Positions 1 through 24,004 of a stretch of DNA of 64,000 nucleotides are shown here, one piece after another. The notes beneath the pieces are model-generated. The model was not told the origin of the DNA. It ran no database searches and saw only the letters and a list, made by a program, of their open reading frames with translations. Made by a program: the position numbers and the translations under genes. The stretch spans positions 248,001-312,000 of the forward strand of contig JALIZF010001775.1 in assembly GCA_029948255.1 (NCBI GenBank), in the 5' to 3' direction. Numbering within the stretch: the stretch's first letter is position 1; each line of letters begins with the position of its first letter. The stretch is from Telmatactis stephensoni (Eukaryota > Cnidaria > Anthozoa > Actiniaria > Isophelliidae).

Positions 1-547
1 TTGAACTTTTAGATAGTTTCACCTGGGCCCCCCAGGATGTTGAGGGTTCCTCAACAGTTGAGTTTAATAAGTATTGTAAATGTATTTGGGTTCCCTGTGT
101 AATTGTTAATTGTTAAGTGTACATGTCTGCCATGCAAGAGCTAGTGTCTCATCGATTGGTGAGTGTGTTATTTTTGCTTCAAACTTGTAATTTTTACTTT
201 AGACCACAAGAAATGATTACTATGTAATATGTTTTTGTTTTTGTTTAGGATTTTACTGTATTTACTGTATTTACCGTGTGCTGTGTGCTTGCTAATAATA
301 AATGGACTTCGATGCAAATTATGAATGTATGTCAAGCGGTAAAACCTTTCGATGAATTGGCTCACATGTCTGCTGTGTTTTTTCCCTCTACAACCAGAGT
401 GAATTTCCTCACATGCATTTGCTACTGTCCTACATCCCTGACTATTTTCCCATTTCAACACCCCACCCCCTCCCTCTCTGTTCCTCTCTTCACTTGCAAA
501 ATGTCAACTAAGTCAGTGTAAGAGAACCTTTTTCCTTAACTATTTAG
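1..547. other. Non-coding stretch upstream of first recognisable exon
   Basis: No exon or RNA gene could be supported here. It ends at a good 3' splice acceptor (TATTTAG, 541-547), so it is most likely intron of the receptor tyrosine kinase gene whose 5' end lies outside the window. Confidence 0.5.
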
Positions 548-3500
548 GCAGTGGTGGAGAAGAAAAATGCCACAATTTTCCATCAGGCCTTTCAAGTCTT
601 AATGGTGGACCAAGAGATGCAGTGCAGCAATGGAAAGTCCAATGTCAGATATCACATGCTGTGACGTCATTATGGGATGATAAGCACCATTTTATGATCC
701 TTGGTGATGTTAAATGCTGTGATGCTCCTGTCGACCATAACATTTCCTATGTATTCAATATGACAACTGGTGGAAGTTATGATTCTGCTTCAAGATGGAA
801 GGCACAGTGCTGGGATAACTATATCATTACAGGTAGTAGAAAGAAAAAAGGCTTTAAGCTTTAGCATACTGGTTACTATGAAGCCAATATATATACAATA
901 TATAACCAGTATATGCAGTAAAGTGCAGTGCAGTGAAGTGCATCACAATGCAGTGCAGCGCAGTACAATGCATCACAATGCAGTGAAGTACAGTGAAGTG
1001 CATCACAGTGCAGTGAAGTGAAGTGCAGTGCAGTGAAGTGCATTGCATTACAATGCAGTGCAGTGAACTGCATCGCCGTGCAGTGCAGTATACAGTGCAG
1101 TGCAGGGCAATGCAGTCCAGAACAATATACATATAGTAATTCCGTGACTAAAATTGTCAAAGGTCATGGGCCTGTATTAGAGAAGTGACGTCAATGAAAA
1201 CCAAGGCACGAGGTCTGAATGAAAAATGAAATTAAAATTCCAAGGGAACTAGTCCATTATTCCACACCTTGGTTCCACGTGGCATAGATGATGTTTACTA
1301 ACCTCATGACATCTTTTGTTCTTTTAAGGTTTCTACGTACTTTCACCCAACAAAAAGAAATTGAGAACGTTTGGTAGTCTAGATGCAGTAAAATGCAGTC
1401 TAGTTTTGGATCATCGAGTGGATTACAGTTCCTGTTCTACCATAGATTTACCAGATAAGACAGGAGGACCACGAGAACCAGGGTCTAAATGGAAAACTGA
1501 ATGTCCTTCTGGATACTATATATCTGCTGTTTATAATGATAAAAGGCATACTGGAGTCAAAAAAATCAAGTGCTGCCCCCTCAAAGGTGAGTTAGTGTGA
1601 TTATCAAATTGTTGGGAAAATGAGAACAACCTTCGCTGGCTCTTTTTTTATTCCCCTTTGCTTTCGTTTATTTTGCCTTTCGTTCCGGCTATTTTGTTGT
1701 TTTTGAACCTCAATTCTTTCCTCTCTCCGTCCCGCCCGCCCGTCCGTCCGTCCTTCCTTCCTTCCTTCACTATTCCTTCCTTCCTTCCTTCCTTCCTTCC
1801 TTCCTTCCTTCCTTCCTTCCTTCCTTCCTTCCTTCCTTCCTTCCTTCCTTCCTTCCTTCCTTCCTTCCTTCCTTCCTTCCTTCCTTCCTTCATTATTCCT
1901 TTCTTCCTTGCTTCTTTTCCTTTATTTCTACATTTCCTTTTCTATCCCAAATCATTTCTCTTCTCGGCCCTCTCGCTAGCACCTCATCTTTAGCGCACTT
2001 GGGTCCCTGAAATCTCGTTTGTAACAAAATGTTGTATCTCGATGTTTTGATGTTGACATTAATTTCTCCTTACAGCTGTTACCAGTGAATCAGAAACCAT
2101 GTACATTTGAAAAAGGAATGTGCCCATTTTGGAGTATCCAAAATAGGGATGAAAGTATCTGGCAGCTGAGCAATGCATCCATGCTTGAAAGTGGTGACCA
2201 CACAACCGGAAAGTCCTCAGGTGAGAATATGCCTATCGGTGCCTTTTTGAGATATAATGATCGATCAGAAATGTAATTGGGATGAAAACGATGATGATGA
2301 TGACAATTATGTATGATGATGATGATGATGACAATATCGAAGAATTTAAAAATTCCCTTTATTTCAGGGCACATAATATTCATCATGACAAATGACTCGT
2401 CAACGGACTCTTCACGCTCAACACAAATTACAAGCGTTGGTCTACGTTCATTCTACACAAGAAAGGTGTTTATCGATGTGGTTGACTTTAAAGAAATTAT
2501 CCCGAGTGGGTGTTTTCGCGCGCCAGTACAACAAAGACATTGGTGTTATTGTCGATCACTAGTCTCGCTGATGTAGAGGGTACTGCAAGTACACAGTGGC
2601 TTGAAAAACAAGTCGTTCTTCCTAAAAACACCAACTACCAGGTAAACCTTGCTGTAGGTTAACAATAATTGATAACGTGTGTGAGTAGGATACGTCCTTT
2701 AGAAAGATATTTATTTTGTCAAACCTGAAGAAAAATAGAAAACGCGCGCGCATGATGTGTGCAGATTTAGAGCATGCAGAGATTCATCAGAACGCGAAAG
2801 AAATGTTAATAAGAGAGGGTTGGGGCGCAGCCGAGTGCTTCTCAACGCTTCCCACATGTTCTGATCAATCACCAAGTGCTCAAAATCTGCACAAAAAACA
2901 GCGGGCAAGTTTTCCATTTGTTAAATAAAATACAACTTTGCTTTCGAGCGCATTCAGCACATTCAGCTTTCGAGCACATTCAGTATTCATTTACACTGGC
3001 CAAACATTCGAAAAATGTGCGCGCGCCTTCTGTGTGCAGATTTAGAGTTCGCAGTATACGCGTCCTTCGGCCAATGAGAGCGTGCGTTATATGGTCCGTG
3101 GTTATTTTCTGATACACCATTTTGAGGACATGCATGCAATTTTAATAACCGTTATAGTATCTTGTTTGTATTATATTTATAGGCGTGCGACAAATTCTGT
3201 GTCTAAGACAAACTGTTCTCTCCAATAGTTGCGTTGTTAATACAATGACTTCTGTTTCAGCTTATTATCGAGGGATTCACAACGATTGACACTCCAGGCA
3301 TGATTGCTATTGACGACATTCAGATAAAACCCAAACGATTTTGTACTGGTGAGTTGTTGGTAATATAGTATTCATCAACCTGGGATCCCGTTCCTAGTGC
3401 AGCCAACCCATCACCCACTCCTCTCCCTCACTTCCCCTTCCCTTCCTGTCCTATTTCCATAAACTCGGTCTATATTTCCATTCCCAAATTTCCTGCAGAC

Positions 3501-6500
3501 CAACTCGCGAAGATTGTATATAACCAGGAGAGCATAGTCAGGAGACGGTGACTCAGTGTACATCCTTATAAAAACCTTCTACTAGATTCTACTACGAGTA
3601 CGAGTTTTGTGTGCGCGCACTCTCTCGTTGTCGTAGTCGTGCTCGCCGGCGCAAATTTAAGCTTTAGATTTAAAAACAACCGTACGATTTCACCACATTA
3701 CTTTTCTACTTCATTTTCTCTGCCAAAAAATAATATCTGAAATACCTGCTTAATTAACAAGAAAGAAAGATCATCAAAGATTGCATTGAGTATTCTTGAC
3801 AAAAAAGGTCTGATCGAGATATTTCCATGAAATCCCCCACTCGAAACCTCGTAGTCTAGAGTACAAGTTTTGTTGCAAAACTCGTCATCATCGTCCAAGC
3901 GGCGGCTATGAGTTTTTCAAGCCAGCGTGACAGTGTCACGGTCTGACGCATGCGCACTAACGGCAAAAATGAAAACTCAAAGTCGTACTCGTATTCAATT
4001 CTAAAGGCGCACGCAAGTGGCTGGTAGTTTAAAAATACCCCAAAGGAAGGGAAATACGTCACACCACGTGACGCGCGTGTTGCATTCTCCTTGTCATGCT
4101 CTGCTTATATAATCTATTGCATATACCTGTTATTTCTTATCTATGTATAATCATATACACATGTGTATTTAGGATTGTGTTCACTTCTTGGGCCCCTGCA
4201 AGGATCAGGTAGCATCCTCGACGGTCCCGTTGTTCTCTGGCAAGCAAGCTGTCTCCAACACAACGATTTAAAGACATCAGCCATGACGGGTTTGTGGGAC
4301 AAACAAGGAAGCCATTTCAGTGTTATCGAGTATCTCAAGTGTTGTAACATACCTGTTAAAGATACCTACAAAATGTTTCTACACGATAAAGAGGGTGGAC
4401 CAGTTAGTGTGGACATTGCTTGGAATGCACAGTGCAAGAAAAATAATGTCTTGACAGGTAGAAATATCTCGAAGAAAACAATTAAAGAATATAAGGGCAA
4501 AAAAATAGAAAGGTCTTAATTTCGGACAACCAACCCTTCAACGGGGAGGGTAATGGGTACAATTTTTAGAAGGTCCCAATAATTACTGTACAAATTGAAA
4601 GATCGTGGGCACCTAGAAATATTTCAGGAATGTGTCTACCAATCAGAAACGTGATTGTTATCTTTGTGGTTATATAGAGAACCATTTCTGATTGGCCAAA
4701 AAAAACCCCACATTTCTGAAATATTTCTAGTGCCCATGGTTTTTCGGTTCTCTGATTTGCCAAAAAAAACACATTTCTGAAATATTTCTAGTGCCCATGG
4801 TTTTTCGATTTGCACAGTAGCAAATTGACTTCTTAGATTAACTCGAATATAAACTAATCCAACACTGGTTCTCTTTTCAGGTATATACAGCCTAAACAAC
4901 TTCAATGGTCTTTACCAACTTCAATGCGCTGCTCTCGACCAATCACGAATCGATTACTCAAATTGTGCTGTGATCTGGAGCGAGGTTCGTAATCACGTGG
5001 GTGAAGTTCTACGCTTACACGTGCAGTGCCCTTCAAATATGGTCATCGTCGCCCTGTATGATCACTCAGGAGACAACAATAAAACCAGCTTTGCTGATGT
5101 CGACGCAATAAAGTGCTGTCAAGTTATTACTCCAAACTGCGTCACTGCAGCCGATTGTCCATAACAACGCTGATTGTGTCGAACAAAATGATATCGCCAG
5201 GTGTGTTTGTAAAGTTGGTTTCCATGGTAACGGTAAATATTGCCAGAGAGGAAGACCAGGTGTTGTTACGAGTACCGTAGCGACTACAACTCAGGGATAC
5301 AACGTCACTACCATTATACCAACGTATAAATCGACCTCCCAGACTACGAAAAGCATCAATGGAGGTGTTATTCCTACACAAAGGAAAAGAGATGGTGTTT
5401 CAACAGCAGAATCATCTTTTGTGCTACATGAGCATCGTGAAGACCACCAATCAATTATTGTTATTTTAAGTGTTATCACTGCGTTGCTTATCATCGCATT
5501 AGTATTAGGTGTTGTCGTATGGCGTGTCAGGAAAGCCATTAAAGCTCGTCATAGAATCACAGGCAATGTTGTCAAAGAGTCAGAAATGGCACCTATTAAC
5601 ACCATCAAAGCTTATGATAACGAATGTGGTAGGTGCATTCTTGTTTTTGACACTAAATTTCGGGCCTTCTTTTCACACTTTCTCTAGCTCTTAACCTCAT
5701 TTTCTGCGAGCTCGACACTTTGCTTCTTTTTGAAAGTTTCTTCCATGTTTTTTTTTCTCTTCCCTGCCCCTTTTGTTTTCCGTCTTCGTCTTCCCTTCAA
5801 ATTTTCCTTTCGTGTTCTTCATTTTTGGTCCTTCATACTTCTTTTAATTTCACTGAGTTTTTCTTTTGTACAAAGAAACGACTGCAGCCACACCTACCAT
5901 TACCGTTGTGAACAGGGAACCCATTGATAGAAAGGTAAGATCCACTGTGTATTATAATAATCCTCATACAAAACCTACATGTTACTGCAGTAATTTATTG
6001 CTCTCCTCCAGGCCAGAGCACGCAAGGCCCGTTCTGCTACTATATTATCCGCTGATCATCATTATGAGGCCGAGGAGAGCCTGGATACCATACCGGCATC
6101 ACGAATGGGGAGACAGCAACCTTTTTACTTTGAACTGGACAAGACTAAGAATCAAGTATGATAAATCTCTTCTCTTCTCTTCTCTTCTCTTCTCTTCTCT
6201 TCTCTTCTCTTCTCTTCTCTTCTCTTCTCTTCTCTTCTCTTCTCTTCTCTTCTCTTCTCTTCTCTTCTCTTCTCTTCTCTTCTCTTCTCTTCTCTTCTCT
6301 TCTCTTCTCTTCTCTTCTCTTCTCTTCTAATCATTATTGCTTGATGTCAAACATAATTTCCCTTGTTAAACACTTCCTCAACACACGATTTTACACACAA
6401 ATCCCCATTCAGATGTTGATCTGTTACATTTTTAGAGAACCTATTCCATTCATCAATCTCTTGCTTTACCTGAACCGATGTACGGCATCTTGGAGCCTGA

Positions 6501-9500
6501 GAGTTCCTCAGGGGACGATACTGGGGCCCAATTCTGTACCCCAGCAAATACAGAAGAGGAACTGTACCAGCAATTGTCACGTGCAATTGAAAGAGATAAG
6601 ATTGAAGTTGGTACTGAAAAGCTTGGGTCTGGGTAAGAAATAATTTTTCACTCAACATTAATATGATAGCCAAATATTGAGTCACCAAAACTACAAGTTA
6701 TAAAGAGGACTGGACAATCCAGTGATTCCACACGAAAGTGTGCATGCGATCGATGCTTAAGTGCTGTCATATTTCTCATTCCCAACTCTTTCGTATGTGC
6801 CATGCACTGAATCTTTTTTGACCAATTATTCTCTTTGCAGCGCTTTTGGACACGTTTGGCTTGGAGTCTGGGAAAAGGTAAGGCACTATTACTTTTAAAA
6901 TATTGCTTCTTTTGAAATGTTTGATCCTGTTAGATCGCGCGTCTTCATACGACATACCTCTATTTATCTATACATTCATGTTTTATTATTGAAACTTTTT
7001 AACTTGCCGTTAAGTCACCAGGAATTCCAGTCCAAGTTGCTGTCAAGATACTGCGTGACTCACAATCGACGGACAATAAAATCAAATTCCTACAAGAGGC
7101 TGCTATTATGAGACAGTTTACACATAAAAACGTTATCTTTATGTATGGCACAGTAACTACTTCTGAATCAGTAAGACCTCGTCAAGTTTCTTGTTGTGTT
7201 TTTTCATTCTCAACTGATCAGTGTTTTTTTTAGGTTATGATTGTCCTCGAATACATGAGCCGCGGAAATCTTAAAAATTATCTTCGAGGATTGAACTCCA
7301 AGTACGTACGTTTTAATATTAGTTAGTTCTTCTATCATTCTCTTCATTTTTCTTCTTGTTACTCTTCATATCCTTCCTACTTTGCTTTTTCCTCTTTCCC
7401 CCCCCCCTCCCCCTCGTTCTCCTTCTGACCATTTGTTCATTTAATCCATATGCATTTGATCAGTCAGTCAGTCAGTCAGTCAGTCAGTCAGTCAGTCAGT
7501 CAGTCAGAAGGCAAGCAGACAGGCATGCAGTCGTCCCTTCCTTTCTTTCTACTTTCACTTACAAGGTCATTTTCGTGTTTTAGATACGGTGAAGACGTAG
7601 TACTACAAAACGACACGCGAACACAATTTCTACGCATGGCACGTGACATATCAGCGGGAATGTCGTATCTTCATAGCCTCGCTTTCGTTCATAGGGTATG
7701 TAACTACACTAACTTCCCTGACACGTTTCTTGCAACAATGCGCGCGATATATCCACTCATGTGATTTTTGCGTGCAACGTTGCGAACAACGTTGACCCGT
7801 ATTTGGCCCCGCACTCGCTCCTAGGAAAACCTTTAGAAATAGTCACGTGACGGTGCACATACGGATTTTCGAAGGTGGTCCGGAAAAACCCGTATCCGGA
7901 CCCGTTCCCGTACGGACCTCCCGCTCAGTCAATAAGTACATAGTAATGGAGCGGATCTATTGTGTAAATGTCTGCAAAGTTGCGCGCCATTCTCCCTTGG
8001 CCGCCTCTCCTTTATAGACGGCCACTACTTAGGCTATACGATAATATCGGCTTAGTGTTTTGGACTTGATCTTACCATTAGAAATAACTTTTATCAACTG
8101 TGAGCTCTCTTGTCAAGCCAGTTGCGCGCACGTTGCATGAAAATTTGGATTGTATGACGCTCCCAAAACCGTGCGGCACCCACGGTTGCACGAAAAAATA
8201 CTTCTTTTCATTCTATGTAGCTGTAATTAGCTATGAATGCCCTTAAAATCGAGCGCTGGTGGAGGGGAGGGGGGAGGGGGTAAGAGCGTACCGTCGGCCT
8301 CAAGTTTATCAGTTACTCTTGAAGTTGATTAGGTCACGAGTTTATACCGACGTAAAATAAGGTGACTTTTCCTTTGCCGTTTTTATTTGAAGGATCTTGC
8401 TGCAAGAAACATTCTTCTTGATTCAGATATGACTTGCAAGGTGAGTATAAACATTCTCGTAAAACTAACATAAATCCAAGAGATCATGATAAATTATGGT
8501 TTTGGTAATGAAATTCCGACATGTTGTTACGTCATAGATCGGAGACTTTGGAATGTCACGTGACCTAGTCCAAAGCGACTACTACACAAGCCGTGGAGGA
8601 AGAATTCCAGTAAAATGGACGGCACCAGAGGTATACAATTTTTACGTTCTGATGTAATGAAATAATGTTAGTACGGCATGCAGTCGTTCTTTGTGTTGGA
8701 ATCCCTGTGCTCCGTCCCACAGGGATCCCAACACTAAGAAGGCTCCATGGGAGACTAATATGATTATTACTCTTTATCTAGGAAACTCAGACATTCATCT
8801 GCATAGACTACATGCGTATTGGATTCCTTTTCTTAGCTTCAATCCCTTAAATTTACTAATAAAAGAATTACTTTTTATTTTCTTTAAGGCCATCAACTTC
8901 GGCAAGTATTCGAGTTCCAGTGACGTATGGAGTTATGGAATTGTACTTTACGAAATATGGTCGTTAGGTCATAAGCCTTATCTAAACCTGGATAACAACG
9001 AAGTACGTACTGTAAAAACAATAGAAAAATAGGTGAAGATATTGATGGATGGGTTTCCTGTGTTACAGGTCATCGAGGCTGTCTCATTAGGTTATCGACT
9101 TCCGCCCCCGTTACATTGTCCAAATATGGTATATCGATTGATGGTTGACTGTTGGTAAGTGACTTGATACGCGTGCAACCAGACCATTAGGCTCTCGCAG
9201 TAACATACTGTGCTTTATGATCGATGTTTTCCGGGCGAGGGTACTTTTCCTTTTCAGCCCCTCTCCTCGTCACCCCTGTACCACCCATAGAGTGCATATG
9301 GCGCAATGGCCGACATGCGTATATATCATTATTAAAGTCCCTATCAAGCAAAAATCGTTTTGTGTTGTACTATAAAATTTACGGTCTGAAATACAAGACT
9401 AAGGCATCTAGGTTTAAATTTGATGGTTTTATACTCTCTTAAAAGTATCAGGAATAAGAAAGGCATGTTCAGAAATTAAAGAAATTCAATGTGTGTAAAC

Positions 9501-10088
9501 TTAACAAATTGAAGATGGTTTTTGAGTTGTCTGTTCTCTTATTGACACACTCTTGACGTCATAAAATGTTCAAAACTCAAGTGGAATCACGAGCGCAGCG
9601 AGCGCAAAATTAAAACGCGTCAGCAGTGTGTCTGACACACTAACCAATCAGATCGCGAGATAAGTATCAAGTGTTGTAAAAAAACTTTCGGTACCAAGTT
9701 GACTTTTCTTCACTGTATTTCCTATAAACTGGAGAAATTTCCCTGGCCATTTTTCAGTGAAGGCAAATGACACAAACTTTGAGGGCTGTAAAATTGTCAA
9801 TTCTAATCCAAGACATCTCAAACCTTGGGGTAATGTATGACCACGCAAAAATTAAGAATTTTCGCTTCATATGCACTTTAACTATTTGTTTGTTCTTCCC
9901 TCAGGCATCCTGACAGTCAATCTAGACCAAGATCCTACCAAATACACCACTGCCTTTGTTTTACTCCACAAAGCGTTTTTCTAGATGATTCCCTCGGTAA
10001 AGAACGTTCTCAATCAGAATTGTCACCCACAACGCCGCCAAGTCCAACTTACACGGATTTGAAATACGTCTATGCAGTCACAGAGTAA
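548..10088 (+). CDS. Receptor tyrosine kinase with W-C/KCC modules, MAM, EGF, TM and kinase (5' partial)
   Basis: Exons inferred from splice sites and phase: 548-832, 1329-1586, 2086-2220, 2368-2641, 3261-3348, 4173-4457, 4881-5628, 5876-5934, 6012-6155, 6436-6632, 6841-6877, 7015-7170, 7234-7301, 7584-7695, 8393-8440, 8538-8630, 8889-9002, 9069-9154, 9905-10088. The ectodomain has about four modules of roughly 90 residues with W-x3-C and a terminal KCC. It also has a MAM domain (starts [11 protein letters not shown], ends [12 protein letters not shown]) and a six-cysteine EGF domain near 5130-5250. One hydrophobic helix lies at about 5451-5520. The kinase is complete: GSGAFGHV loop, VAVK lysine, HRDLAARN, IGDFG, and [13 protein letters not shown] as in Eph-type kinases, so it should be active at the plasma membrane. 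The tail carries tyrosines ([11 protein letters not shown]). The ligand is unknown. Exon 2368-2641 and the EGF part of exon 4881-5628 do not hold one frame. The signal peptide and first exons are outside the window. Confidence 0.8.
903..1125. repeat. Degenerate tandem repeat (CAGTG-rich)
   Basis: About 220 bases of imperfect short repeats built from CAGTG, AAGTG and CAT words, in an intron of the receptor kinase gene. Open frames across it on both strands are low-complexity artefacts. Confidence 0.8.
1752..1892. repeat. (TTCC)n microsatellite
   Basis: Tetranucleotide run with a short interruption near 1769, in an intron. The KEGR-type and LPSF-type open frames here are repeat artefacts. Confidence 0.95.
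4580..4820. repeat. Small inverted-repeat (MITE-like) element
   Basis: The left arm (about 4585-4635) reappears as its reverse complement at about 4770-4818, sharing GGGCAC-TAGAAATATTTC with a few mismatches. An extra direct copy of the right arm sits at about 4700-4745. It lies in an intron of the receptor kinase. Confidence 0.7.
6164..6328. repeat. (TTCTC)n microsatellite
   Basis: Perfect pentanucleotide run of about 160 bases in an intron just downstream of the juxtamembrane exon 6012-6155. Confidence 0.95.
7461..7508. repeat. (CAGT)n microsatellite
   Basis: Short perfect tetranucleotide run in a kinase-domain intron. Confidence 0.95.
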
Positions 10089-22716
<12,628 letters not shown>

Positions 22717-24004
22717 GCAAGCAGTTCTTGGACAAATATTAGGACTTTCTCATATTGTTGGACAATAGTGCACATGAAGAGTGGCTGTCTCTAGATTATA
22801 TCATTGTGGTGGTAATTTTTGCTCCTTCAGATTCCAGTGGTAGATTCTGGTTCTTTTCGCAGGAAAACTTCACACAAGGCCAAACCACATGGTGCCATTG
22901 AAGTTTTGCTGTCAGTATTGATTTCAGAAATAGCATGTAGTGTAATTGTGATTACTGATGCAATGTTGCATCTCTTTGTGTTGCTACAATGTTGCTACCC
23001 AGAATAGCCATTCTCTCTGCTTAGTGTCAGTCATATCCTCCCTGACAACAATGAACACTAAGACAGTTCAAATAGTGCTTAAATAGGAAGTAATGTTTCA
23101 CAACAGATTTTTGTCCTGTATTTTTGTCCTGTAAATCAGTTTTACGGGTAGAGAACAGAAACTACTTTTGTAGCCTGCATACTGAGGCCACTCTCCTATG
23201 GCCGCTACTATTTTTGGATCTCAGAAGATCATGATAATCCAAGAAAAGAGAGAAGAAATGGTGTCTATGGATTTCCTTCTGTTTTTATGCTCTGAAAGTA
23301 CTTGGTGACTTCAAGATGTGTTAATCTTTCTATGTACAAAGTCAGTGAAGAATATAACAGAGGTTGAGTTTTAATCTCCTTTTTCACTCATTTAATACAT
23401 CGTTAATCATAAATTGTTTCTGAATATTAACAGTAGTATATTCTGTTATTTAACTAAGAAATGTGAATTTATTTCACGTATTGTCACTGGTAACATGCCG
23501 TCTAGAGGTATTTTTTGAATCATTCAAATATCGTGCCTGGCTTGTCCTTTTTATTTACAATTGCATGCCATCTGTATAGATATCTATTAAACATTTCAAA
23601 CCTATCAACTTCGTGATACAAATAAATTATCGAATTAACAAATCATGTTCAACTTTATTAGATGATGATGTCTGATTGGTCGACTGACCAAATTACAGAA
23701 TTAATAACATCCATAAATTGCTGCTGAGTGGTGATTCTCCGCAATAAAATGAAAAGACTCCTTATTTCATTGTAATACAAGTACAAGAAGAAATATGTAA
23801 TTTTTGATTTGCTGGAATACGCGATTTGAAGTGACTATTCTGTGTATTCCTATTCCGGAATAGACCAATCGAATGCGTCCTAATATACATTGTAATATAA
23901 CTATGTACACTGTAGGCTTTTCATACCCAGAAACTTGGAAAAAAACGTACTTTTCCCATCTTTTGCAGAGGTTTTCGTGTCGAAGCGATTCTCCCGATAG
24001 ATCT
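22717..24004. other. Convergent 3' spacer between CDKL gene and GTPase-kinase gene A
   Basis: Holds the 3' UTRs of two convergent genes. Possible CDKL polyadenylation signals (AATAAA) lie near 23620 and 23744. No coding sequence is supported. Confidence 0.6.

Noticed and set aside
1648..1993. Open frames reading KEGR or LPSF repeats
   Set aside because: They are translations of the (TTCC)n microsatellite in an intron.
6152..6643. Long SLLFS / REEKR open frames
   Set aside because: Translation of the (TTCTC)n run; the real exon nearby is 6436-6632 in another frame.
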